NCBI RefSeq assembly: GCF_049674955.1
Contig: NZ_CP187232.1
Coordinates: 7,068,001-7,132,000, forward strand
DNA from: Sphaerisporangium viridialbum
Lineage (GTDB): Bacteria; Actinomycetota; Actinomycetes; Streptosporangiales; Streptosporangiaceae
Direction of reading: 5' to 3'
DNA length: 64,000 nt
Part shown: one piece after another, positions 25,209-32,892 of the stretch
How positions within the stretch are numbered: the first letter of the stretch is position 1
Layout of the letters: each line of letters starts with the position of its first letter
Position numbers and translations under genes: made by a program
Notes under the pieces: model-generated
What the model saw: only the letters and a program-made list of their open reading frames with translations
Databases searched by the model: none
Told to the model about the DNA's origin: nothing

Positions 25209-26570
25209 TCAGAGCACCGGCAGGTGGCGGGCGAGTTCGAACTCGGTGACCTGGCGGCGGTAGTCGTGCCACTCGGCGCGCTTGTTGCGCAGGAAGTAGT
25301 CGAAGACGTGCTCGCCCAGGGTCTCGGCGACCAGCTCGCTGCGCTCCATGACCGAAATCGCCTCGTCGAGGCTCTGCGGCAGCGGCTCGATGCCGAGTGC
25401 CCTCCGCTCAGCGGCGGTCAGCGCCCACACGTCGTCCTCGGCGCCCGGCGGCATCTCGTACCCGCCCTCGATGCCCTTCAGGCCGGCGGCGAGGATCACC
25501 GCGAACGCCAGGTAGGGGTTGCAGGCGGAGTCGAGCGACCGGAACTCCACGCGGGTGGAGTTGCCCTTGTGCGGCTTGTACATGGGGACGCGGACGAGCG
25601 CGGACCGGTTGTTGTGGCCCCAGCTGATGTAGCTCGGCGCCTCGCCCCCCAGGCCGGCGATGGCCTCGGCGCCGCCCCAGAGCCGCTTGTAGGAGTTCAC
25701 CCACTGGTTACAGACGGCGGTGATCTCGGCGGCGTGTTTGAGCAGGCCGCCGATGAACGAGCGGCCGATCTTGGAGAGCTGGTAGTCGGCCCCGGGCTCG
25801 TAGAACGCGTTGCGGTCGCCCTCGAACAGGGACATGTGGGTGTGCATGCCCGAGCCCGGAAAGTCGGTGAAGGGCTTGGGCATGAACGACGCCCAGATGC
25901 CCTGCTCCAGCGCGACCTCCTTCATGACCAGCCGGAACGTCATGATGTTGTCGGCGGTCGTGAGCGCGTCGGCGTACCGGAGGTCGATCTCCTGCTGGCC
26001 GGGGGCGCCCTCGTGGTGGCTGAACTCCACCGAGATGCCCATGGCCTCCAGCATCATGATCGCATTGCGCCGGAAGTCGTGACCTGAGCTGTGCGGGGTG
26101 TGGTCGAAGTAGCCGCCGGAGTCGTTCGGAACCGGCTTCTGGCCCTCCTCCGGACGCCCCTTGAGCAGGAAGAACTCCACCTCGGGATGGGTGTAGAAGG
26201 TGAAGCCCATGTCGGCGGCCTTGGCGAGCGTCCGCTTGAGCACCCAGCGCGGGTCGGCATGCGAGGGCGAGCCGTCCGGCATGAGGATGTCGCAGAACAT
26301 GCGGCCCGCGCCCGGCGTCTCGCTGCGCCAAGGAAGGATCTGGAAGGTCGACGGATCAGGCTTGGCGAGCATGTCCGATTCGTACACACGGGCGAAACCC
26401 TCGATCGCCGAACCGTCGAAGCCGATGCCCTCGGCGAACGCTCCCTCAAGCTCGGCCGGGGCGATCGCCACCGATTTGAGGAAGCCGAGCACGTCGGTGA
26501 ACCACAGCCGGATGAACCGGATGTCGCGTTCTTCGAGCGTACGGAGCACGAACTCCTGCTGGCGGTCCAA
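25209..26570 (-). CDS. glnA2: Type I glutamine synthetase-like enzyme, GlnA2 class
   Basis: A 453-residue member of the GSI superfamily, starting at TTG 26570 behind GAAGGGGA. It begins MDRQQEFVLRTLEERDIRF, nearly as in actinobacterial GlnA2 (mycobacterial Rv2222c, Streptomyces SCO2241). Metal and substrate motifs are present: FDGSAIEGF (51-59), HPEVEFFLL (about 128-136), SHHEGAPGQQEIDLR, MHTHMSL and NNRSALVR. The adenylylation Tyr of GlnA-type enzymes is replaced by Trp (W382, DDVWALT). In Streptomyces coelicolor GlnA2 is a gamma-glutamylpolyamine synthetase, so polyamine or ammonium detoxification is a likely role; glutamine synthesis is not excluded. Confidence 0.9.
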   Translation of the reverse strand: MDRQQEFVLRTLEERDIRFIRLWFTDVLGFLKSVAIAPAELEGAFAEGIGFDGSAIEGFARVYESDMLAKPDPSTFQILPWRSETPGAGRMFCDILMPDGSPSHADPRWVLKRTLAKAADMGFTFYTHPEVEFFLLKGRPEEGQKPVPNDSGGYFDHTPHSSGHDFRRNAIMMLEAMGISVEFSHHEGAPGQQEIDLRYADALTTADNIMTFRLVMKEVALEQGIWASFMPKPFTDFPGSGMHTHMSLFEGDRNAFYEPGADYQLSKIGRSFIGGLLKHAAEITAVCNQWVNSYKRLWGGAEAIAGLGGEAPSYISWGHNNRSALVRVPMYKPHKGNSTRVEFRSLDSACNPYLAFAVILAAGLKGIEGGYEMPPGAEDDVWALTAAERRALGIEPLPQSLDEAISVMERSELVAETLGEHVFDYFLRNKRAEWHDYRRQVTEFELARHLPVL

Positions 26571-26955
26571 GGCATCCCCTTCTGCCGGACGGTGTCGGAC
26601 ACCATCGTCGTCGCGCTGAACCCGTCTCTGAGTCGGCGGAAGACTTGTCTGGTCATCTACCAGTCTGCCCGCTTGGTGTTTCGCACACGTTACGCGGGTC
26701 CGTAGTGAGGAGACGACCGCACGGGACGCGCGACCATATCCCGGCCGCCAGGCCCCGCCACGGCCGGACGGGGCGCCCGTGCCGCCCGCGAGGCCCGTTG
26801 TCGCAGGTCACGGAAACATCCCGTTCATCCACCGGGAGCCCCCGGTGGCCACGTCGAAGATCAGTGCACGGTCGAGGGCGGTACGTCGTCGCTTAATGTG
26901 ACAGCATGGTCCCGTTCTGCATTCGTCAAGGGCGAGATCCGGCGAGGGAGAGCGC
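26571..26955. other. Intergenic region between divergent glnA2 and expansin-like gene
   Basis: About 385 bases with both promoters expected. No ORF with a family match was found. A short less GC-rich section near 26880-26930 (CTTAATGTGACAGCATGGTC) may contain the promoter of the 26956 gene. No clear GlnR box was seen by eye. Confidence 0.4.
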
Positions 26956-28431
26956 ATGAACGCGGACCGGCGGCGCACCGGGCATCGGGCCTGGCGGCGG
27001 CGAATCTGGCATCCGCCGCTACGGCGGCGACGCTGGCCACCGGTCGTGTGGTCGCGACCGTGGCGGCCGGCCACGTTGCCGTCACCGCGCGAAGCCTGGC
27101 TCCGCCGCCCGGCGTCCACGTCGCCGCGCGAAGACCGGCCGCGCCGCCCGGTGCCGGCTTGGTCGCGCGGAGCTCGGCCGCGCCGCCCGGCGCTGGGGCA
27201 GCCCGGTGCCGGGCGGGCCGACGTGTGGCAGCGGCTGGCGTGGGCCGTGTCCATGGCCGCGGCGCTCACGCTGGTGGCGCTAGGGGCCCAGGCCGGCAAG
27301 AACGGCGCCTGCGCCGAAGGCATGACCGCCCGTGGTGACGGCATGATCCCCCGTGGCGAAGGCATGGCCGCCCGTGGTGGCGGCAGCGGCCTGGCCGGCG
27401 TCGCCTCCGGGCGGGCCGAGCGGGTCGCCAGCGACGCGCGGTGGCGCGGCGGCGACTGCTCTCTCGGCGGCGCTCTGCTCGAAGACCTGGTGGCGGCCGT
27501 GTCCGCCGAGGAGTACGCCGGTTCTGCCGCCTGCGGGGCCTATCTCGACGTGACGGGCCCGGGCGGCACGGTGCGCGTCCAGGTGGTCGACGAGTGCGCG
27601 TCGTGCGCTCCCGGCGAGCTCGACCTGAGCCGTCCGGCCTTCGCGCGCGTGGCGGGCGGCGACCTCGGCATCGCGCGGGTCAGCTATCACACGGTGCACA
27701 ATCCCGAGGTCCCGAGACCGGTGGCGTTCCGCCTCAAACAGGGCTCGTCGGCCCAGTGGCTGGCGATCCAGGCCATCGACCACGGCAACCCCCTCCAGCG
27801 GCTGGAGGTCCAGAGGGACGGCCGGTGGCTGGCCCTGTCCCGCGACTTCGACAACTACTGGGTGGCCGCCCACGGCATCGGCACCGGGCCCTACACCGTG
27901 CGCATCACCGACGTGTACGGGCAGCAGGTCATCGCGAGCGGTATCCGCCTCGCGCCACGAGGGCTCCAGCGCACGACTCGCCGCCTGTACGGCCCGGCGA
28001 AGGCGTCCCCCGTGCCGCGAGAACGTCCGGGGAACGCCCCGCACGGCACGGCGGGAGCGCCCAGAGGCGGCGCGGGAGACCATGACGGCCGGTCCGGGGG
28101 CACGCCGCCCGCGGACGGAGGGTCAGGAAAGACGGCATCAGGCACGTCCGGGGTCCCCGGAGCCGTGGGGCCGGGGAGCCGGGGCCATGGAGCACCCAAG
28201 TCCGGGGAGACCGGGGGTCTCGGGAGCCGGAGCAATGGGTCAGGAGGGTTCGGGAGCCTGGGCGCCGGCGCGGGGATCAGGGAGGCCGGGGCAGGCGCCG
28301 GGGTGTCCGATCACGAGGGGCACGCGGCGGCCAGGGACACCCTCGGTACCCCCTCGGACGGCACCCTGTCCCCCGATCCCGACCGGGCCCCGTTCACCGC
28401 GCTGCCCTCCAGCCGCCCGTTCTTCTGCTGA
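26956..28431 (+). CDS. Expansin-like protein (EXLX type) with low-complexity ends
   Basis: A 491-residue protein. Residues 1-90 are Arg/Pro-rich with SPRE..RRP repeats, then a membrane-spanning/signal-anchor helix (SMAAALTLVALGAQAG, about 95-110). Residues about 155-240 form a double-psi beta-barrel: GSAACGAYLDVTGPGG, VRVQVVDECASCAPGELDLSRPAFARVA; the DxC/E active-site-like Asp is retained. Residues about 240-335 match the carbohydrate-binding D2 domain (VSYHTVHNPEVP, WLAIQAIDHGNPLQRLEVQ, DFDNYWVAAHGIGTGPYTVRITD). The last 150 residues are Gly/Ser/Pro-rich. Bacterial expansins loosen plant or bacterial cell walls without hydrolysis. The anchored, tailed form is unusual. Confidence 0.82.
   Translation: MNADRRRTGHRAWRRRIWHPPLRRRRWPPVVWSRPWRPATLPSPREAWLRRPASTSPREDRPRRPVPAWSRGARPRRPALGQPGAGRADVWQRLAWAVSMAAALTLVALGAQAGKNGACAEGMTARGDGMIPRGEGMAARGGGSGLAGVASGRAERVASDARWRGGDCSLGGALLEDLVAAVSAEEYAGSAACGAYLDVTGPGGTVRVQVVDECASCAPGELDLSRPAFARVAGGDLGIARVSYHTVHNPEVPRPVAFRLKQGSSAQWLAIQAIDHGNPLQRLEVQRDGRWLALSRDFDNYWVAAHGIGTGPYTVRITDVYGQQVIASGIRLAPRGLQRTTRRLYGPAKASPVPRERPGNAPHGTAGAPRGGAGDHDGRSGGTPPADGGSGKTASGTSGVPGAVGPGSRGHGAPKSGETGGLGSRSNGSGGFGSLGAGAGIREAGAGAGVSDHEGHAAARDTLGTPSDGTLSPDPDRAPFTALPSSRPFFC
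27319..27381 (+). repeat. Three tandem 21-base repeats in the expansin gene
   Basis: Copies at 27319-27339, 27340-27360 and 27361-27381, each starting GGCATG and coding GM(T/I/A)(A/P)RG(D/E/G). They lie between the membrane helix and the barrel. Slippage-type expansion is the likely origin. Confidence 0.8.
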
Positions 28432-28448
28432 GCGCCAAGCACGCTCAG
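28428..28448. terminator. Hairpin between convergent genes
   Basis: CTGAGCG (28428-28434) and CGCTCAG (28442-28448) form a perfect 7-base stem with a 7-base loop. It overlaps the 3' ends of the expansin-like gene and of the leftward DUF5937 gene. Confidence 0.5.
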
Positions 28449-29410
28449 GAGCTGCTGACGAGGGCGTCGCCGGTGGCGGTGCGGCGGTAGAGGACTTCGC
28501 GGCCGAGGCGTCTGCGGGCGACCAGGCCGTTTCCGCTGAGCACCGTGAGGTGCTGCGAGACCGCGCCGGGCGTGAGCGACATGCGCCGGGCCAGGGCCGT
28601 GGTGGACGCCGGGTGGCACAGCGAGAGAAGGAGCTGGGCGCGGGTCTTGCCGATCAGCGCCGCGAGGGCGCCGGGCGCGGGCGGAGGCCCGGCCTCCCAC
28701 AGCGTGCCGACCCCGCGCGCCGGGTAGACGAGCATGGGCTGGTACGGCTCGGTCATGGTCGCGATGTCCGGCCAGCGGAACGCGCTGGGCACCAGCACCA
28801 CCCCGTCGCCGGTCGGCTCGCCCGAGTGGCACCAGGTTCCCGTGGTGATCAGCCGGTCGCGCTCCCACCGCACCAAGGGGTGCAGGTCGGCGAACAGGGC
28901 CGTGGCCCCTCCGGTCGCGAGCCGGCGGGAGCGCCACATCAGGTCGGCTTCCAGCAGGCCGTACACGCGCGGCCAGAACTCCGCGAGCGCCAGCTCCCAG
29001 TAGGCGCCGAGGGTGTCCGCCACCCTCTGGACCCCCGCGACCGGGTCGGCGCGGAACCTGTCGATGGACCGGGTGTCAGGGGTCTCCACCCATCCGGCCT
29101 CCTCGAAGGCCTTCTCCGGGGACGTGAGCCGCACCCGGGCGAGCTCGGCGGCGAAGTCGGGCAGCGGCGTGTCGGGGGGCGGGGTCAGGAAGTCGGCCAT
29201 GTACCCATAGGTGGGGGCCAGGGCGAAGAGCTCGGACAGGTCGATCGCTTCGAGCCTCGGCCGTACGGCGCGCAGCCACGCCAGGTGCACGGAGTGCCGC
29301 GCGGGGGCGCGGAGCACCCGCAGGCTGGCGACCAGCTCCCACATCGGGGAGAACGCGAATCGGAGTCGCGCCAGGTCATCGGCTTCGAACCGCCACTCCA
29401 CCACGCCCAC
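28445..29410 (-). CDS. DUF5937 / ArsR-type HTH regulator
   Basis: A 321-residue regulator starting at GTG 29410. Residues 1-240 are the DUF5937 domain (VVEWRFEADDLARLRFAFSPMWELVASLRVL, typical start), then a C-terminal ArsR-like winged helix (about 248-310; TRAQLLLSLCHPASTTALARRMSLTPGAVSQHLTVLSGNGLVARRRLGREVLYRRT). It is divergent from an MFS transporter with a perfect inverted repeat between them, so it is likely the repressor of that pump. Its effector is unknown; DUF5937 probably serves as ligand or metal sensor. Confidence 0.88.
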   Translation of the reverse strand: MGVVEWRFEADDLARLRFAFSPMWELVASLRVLRAPARHSVHLAWLRAVRPRLEAIDLSELFALAPTYGYMADFLTPPPDTPLPDFAAELARVRLTSPEKAFEEAGWVETPDTRSIDRFRADPVAGVQRVADTLGAYWELALAEFWPRVYGLLEADLMWRSRRLATGGATALFADLHPLVRWERDRLITTGTWCHSGEPTGDGVVLVPSAFRWPDIATMTEPYQPMLVYPARGVGTLWEAGPPPAPGALAALIGKTRAQLLLSLCHPASTTALARRMSLTPGAVSQHLTVLSGNGLVARRRLGREVLYRRTATGDALVSSS

Positions 29411-29430
29411 GAGGCCCCCGCCCGTCGCAC

Positions 29431-29450
29431 CTTTTAGCCCTGACTAAAAG
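29431..29450. promoter_or_regulatory. Candidate operator of the DUF5937/MFS pair
   Basis: CTTTTAG (29431-29437) and CTAAAAG (29444-29450) form a perfect 7-base inverted repeat with a 6-base spacer, in the only 60 bases between the divergent starts. It is AT-rich against a GC-rich background. Confidence 0.65.
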
Positions 29451-29470
29451 ACTGGCACGGATGCGAACAG

Positions 29471-30688
29471 GTGTCCAAGGCTTTGCCTGTGACCAGCGTT
29501 CCTACGGGCAAGCCCTCCCTTCTCCAGTCCAGGGTCGGAGGGTTCCCACGAGCTTTCTGGGTGCTCTTCGGCGGCACCTTCGTCAACCGGCTCGGCACGA
29601 TGGTGGAGCCCTTCATCGGGGTCTACCTCACCCAGGCCCGGGGCATGTCGCTGGCGAGCGCCGGCCTGGTCATGGCGGTGTTCGGCATCGGCTCGCTGAC
29701 GTCGCAGATCGTCGCGGGCTGGCTGGCCGACCATCTGGGCCGCCGGGCGACCCTGGCCGGAGGCATGGTGGCGACGGCCATCGCCATGATCGCTCTCGGG
29801 TACAGCACCTCGCTGCCCGCGATCGTCGCCGCGATGGCGGTGCTCGGCATGGTGGTGGACGCCTACCGACCGGCCTCGCAGGCGCTGGTGGCCGACCTGA
29901 TCCCCGCGCACGACCGTCCCCGCGCGTTCGGGCTGCTGTTCTGGGCGATCAACCTCGGTTTCGCGGTCGCCATGATCGCGGGCGGCTGGCTCGCCCAGTC
30001 GGGGTTCATGTGGCTGTTCTGGATCGACGCCGTCACCTCGCTGGTCTTCGGCGTCCTGGTGTGGCGGGCGGTGCCCGAGACCAGGCCGGAGAAGACCCAC
30101 GAGGCGGGCGGTTTCCGGGAGGTGCTGAAGGACCGGCTGATGGTCGCCTACGTGGTGATCACCCTGGCGTACACGTTCGTCTACCTTCAGGCGTACTCCA
30201 CCCTGCCGCTGGCCATCACCGGCCAGGGCCTGCCCACGACCGCGTACGGGCTCGCGATCGCGGTCAACGGCGTGCTGATCGTCGTCGTCCAGCCGCTGGT
30301 GGGCCACTGGCTGGCGAAACGCGACCCCAGCGCCATGCTGGCGCTGGGCATGGCCGTGGTCGGGGCCGGGATGGCGCTGATGGCGTTCGTCTCCACGACC
30401 GCGGGGTACGCGGCGACCGTCGCGGTCTGGACCCTCGGCGAGATCTTCACGGCGGGCATGGCCGGCGCCGTCGTCGCCACGCTCGCCCCGGCGCACCTGC
30501 GCGGGCGCTACAACGGCCTGTTCGGTTTCGCCTGGTCGGCGGGCGGGCTGCTGGCACCGCTGATCGGCACCCGCCTGCTGGCGATCGGCCCGGGCACGCT
30601 CTGGCTCACGGTCGGGGCGCTCGGGCTGCTGGGCGCGCTCGGCCAGATGGCGATCGCCCCCGCCGTCCGCCGCCGCGCCGCGGCCTGA
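29471..30688 (+). CDS. MFS transporter (multidrug-type)
   Basis: A 405-residue permease with 12 predicted helices, starting at GTG 29471. The loop 2/3 motif is WLADHLGRRATLAGGM (motif A, GxLaDrxGrkxxl), and the fifth helix has MVVDAYRPASQALVADLIPA. The style (MdtH/YfcJ-like, with a split 6+6 layout and a central KDRL loop) is that of drug efflux pumps. It shares a promoter region with the DUF5937/ArsR regulator, so it is probably induced by the regulator's ligand. Substrate cannot be told from sequence. Confidence 0.9.
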   Translation: MSKALPVTSVPTGKPSLLQSRVGGFPRAFWVLFGGTFVNRLGTMVEPFIGVYLTQARGMSLASAGLVMAVFGIGSLTSQIVAGWLADHLGRRATLAGGMVATAIAMIALGYSTSLPAIVAAMAVLGMVVDAYRPASQALVADLIPAHDRPRAFGLLFWAINLGFAVAMIAGGWLAQSGFMWLFWIDAVTSLVFGVLVWRAVPETRPEKTHEAGGFREVLKDRLMVAYVVITLAYTFVYLQAYSTLPLAITGQGLPTTAYGLAIAVNGVLIVVVQPLVGHWLAKRDPSAMLALGMAVVGAGMALMAFVSTTAGYAATVAVWTLGEIFTAGMAGAVVATLAPAHLRGRYNGLFGFAWSAGGLLAPLIGTRLLAIGPGTLWLTVGALGLLGALGQMAIAPAVRRRAAA

Positions 30689-30847
30689 CCCACTCCCGAC
30701 ACCACGAGCCGATCCACCAGTCCGGATTTTTCCGTCTATATCGGTTGAAATGCGATAGCAAGCGTGCGTTGATTCCCCGTCATCCGCCGTCCCATACTTT
30801 CCGGATGCCTCCCGCACTACCGGGAGCGCAGAGGGGGGCAGGGGGAA

Positions 30848-32872
30848 ATGCGCAGGCTCGGCGTGATGGCGGGAACGCTGGCGGTGACGTCCGCCGGCCT
30901 CGTCGTGGCGGGAATCCTCCTGCGGTCGCAGGTCGACGTCTCCGACCGGATACGTCCCGGCGTGGTGACCGGGGACGACGTGGTGGGCGTCGTCTACCCT
31001 GTGTTCGGGCTGCTGCTCGCCCTGCGGCGGCCCCGGCTGCCGCTGGCCTGGCTCATGCTGGCCGGCGGCTTCGCCACCGCGACCCTCGGCCTGTCGCAGG
31101 CCTTCTGGGAACGGTCGCGCCTCGCGGGCGACGCGCACACGGCGGCGCTCATCGGTGACTACAACGCCGTCGTGGGCGCGCTGTGCATCGTCTCGGTGAA
31201 CCTGCTGCTGCCCCTGCTCTTCCCCGACGGCAGGCTTCCCGCCCGCCGCTGGCGCCCGGTGGCGGCGCTCGCCGTCGGCATGGTGCTGTTCCTGGCATTC
31301 TCCCAGGTCGTACGGCCGTGGGCGCCCGGCTCTGCCGGGGGGCCGAACCCCTTCGAGATCGCGGCGGTGGCGCCCGTGGAATCCTGGCTCGGCGGCCTCG
31401 GCGTGAACTGGTACCTGGTCGCCGAGGGCGCCTGCGTGCTGTCCCTGGTCGACCGGTTCCGCGGCGCCGACGCGACCGGACGGCGGCAGGTGGGCTGGCT
31501 GCTGTACGCGGTGGCCGCCAACTGGGCCGTCGAGGTCTGGATGCCGCATTCGGTGCCCGCCATGCTGACCACGGCCGCGATCCCGGCCGCCATCGTGATC
31601 GCGGTGACGCGCTACCGCCTGTACGGCATCGACACGCTGGTCAGCAGGACGCTGATCGCGGCGGGCGTCCTGGTAGCGGTCGGCGCGGTCTACTCCGGGG
31701 TCAGCACCCTCGGCCTGGCGGCCCTGGGCCTCGGGCAGCTCGCCGGGCTCGCCGCCGCGCTGTTCGCGGGCGTGACCGTCCAGCCGCTGCGGAGAGCGCT
31801 GCGGCGGCTCGCCGACCTGCTGTTCTACGGGCACACCGGCGACGCGGGCCATCTGAAGGAACGGCTGACCATGGAGGTCCACTCGACCGAGCCCGCGAGC
31901 GCGCTGGCGGCCGTGGTGGCGACGGCCCGCGAGTCCCTCACCGTCTCGGGCGTGGCGGTCGAGGTGGCCGGTGGGCGGCCGGGTCGCGTCGCGGTGGGGC
32001 TGGTCGGCCCGTCGCCCCGCCAGGTGCCGCTGGTCTGGCACGGCGTGCCCGTGGGACGGATGCTCATCGGCCGACCGGGCCAGAGGCGCTTCCCGCGCGC
32101 CCACGACGAGCGCATGATCTCGGTGCTCACCCCGTTCGTGGCCGACGTCGCCCACGCGGCGAACATGGCCGCCGACCTGCAGCGCTCGCGCCACCAGATA
32201 CTCACCGCGCGGGAGGAGGAGCGCCGCCGCCTGCGCCGCGACCTGCACGACGGCCTCGGGCAGGCCCTCGGCGACATGGCCATGTCCGTGACCATGGCGA
32301 GGAAGGTGCTGCACGACTCGCCGGAGTCCGCGGAGCGCCTGCTCGTGCGGTTGCGCGCGGGCATGGACCGGGTGACCCAGGAGATCCGCGAGCTGGTGTA
32401 CGGGCTGCGCCCGCCCGCGCTGGACGACCTGGGCCTGGCCGGCGCCGTGCGGCTGCTGGCCGAGCCGGACGCGAGCCTGACGGTGGAGGGCGAGCTGGAC
32501 GCGCTCCCCGCCGCCGTCGAGGTGGCCGCGTACAGGGTCTTCCAGGAGGCCCTGACCAACGCCCGGCGCCACGCGCGGGCGACCTCCATCGTGGTCACGC
32601 TGAGCCGCTCGGCCGACGGGCTGCGGCTGCGCGTGCGGGACGACGGCATCGGCCTGCCAGCCGAGTTCCGCTCGGGCGTGGGGCTGGCGTCCATGCGGGA
32701 GCGCGCCGCCGAGCTGGGCGGGACCTGCGCGATCACGGCGGAGCCCGAGGGCGGCACGCTCGTCGAGGCGATCTTCCCGATCACCGATGACGACGCCCCG
32801 TATGACGGAATCGTGTCAAATAGGCATTACGGTCTTCCCTTTCACGAATTGTCGCACTTAAGGGATCCATAA
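30848..32872 (+). CDS. Sensor histidine kinase (NarL type), first of a pair
   Basis: A 674-residue membrane histidine kinase. The N-terminal third has about eight hydrophobic helices with no large extracellular domain (residues 1-310). A GAF-like region (about 330-440) follows, then HisKA_3: EEERRRLRRDLHDGLGQ, with the phosphate-accepting H467. The catalytic part has VFQEALTNARRHARA (N box), VRDDGIGLP (G1) and GVGLASMRERA (G2). A 20-base gap separates it from a paralogue at 32893 that matches through the full length. It likely phosphorylates the response regulator part of the protein at 35056. Note that the fusion regulator lies downstream of both kinases. Confidence 0.92.
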   Translation: MRRLGVMAGTLAVTSAGLVVAGILLRSQVDVSDRIRPGVVTGDDVVGVVYPVFGLLLALRRPRLPLAWLMLAGGFATATLGLSQAFWERSRLAGDAHTAALIGDYNAVVGALCIVSVNLLLPLLFPDGRLPARRWRPVAALAVGMVLFLAFSQVVRPWAPGSAGGPNPFEIAAVAPVESWLGGLGVNWYLVAEGACVLSLVDRFRGADATGRRQVGWLLYAVAANWAVEVWMPHSVPAMLTTAAIPAAIVIAVTRYRLYGIDTLVSRTLIAAGVLVAVGAVYSGVSTLGLAALGLGQLAGLAAALFAGVTVQPLRRALRRLADLLFYGHTGDAGHLKERLTMEVHSTEPASALAAVVATARESLTVSGVAVEVAGGRPGRVAVGLVGPSPRQVPLVWHGVPVGRMLIGRPGQRRFPRAHDERMISVLTPFVADVAHAANMAADLQRSRHQILTAREEERRRLRRDLHDGLGQALGDMAMSVTMARKVLHDSPESAERLLVRLRAGMDRVTQEIRELVYGLRPPALDDLGLAGAVRLLAEPDASLTVEGELDALPAAVEVAAYRVFQEALTNARRHARATSIVVTLSRSADGLRLRVRDDGIGLPAEFRSGVGLASMRERAAELGGTCAITAEPEGGTLVEAIFPITDDDAPYDGIVSNRHYGLPFHELSHLRDP

Positions 32873-32892
32873 TTCACTGGTGGCGGGAGAGC

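Noticed and set aside
29444..32572. A minus-strand open frame of more than 1000 codons over the MFS and histidine kinase genes
   Set aside because: Same codon-bias artefact; repeated QRR/DRG-type composition, no family match, and the plus strand carries complete kinase motifs.
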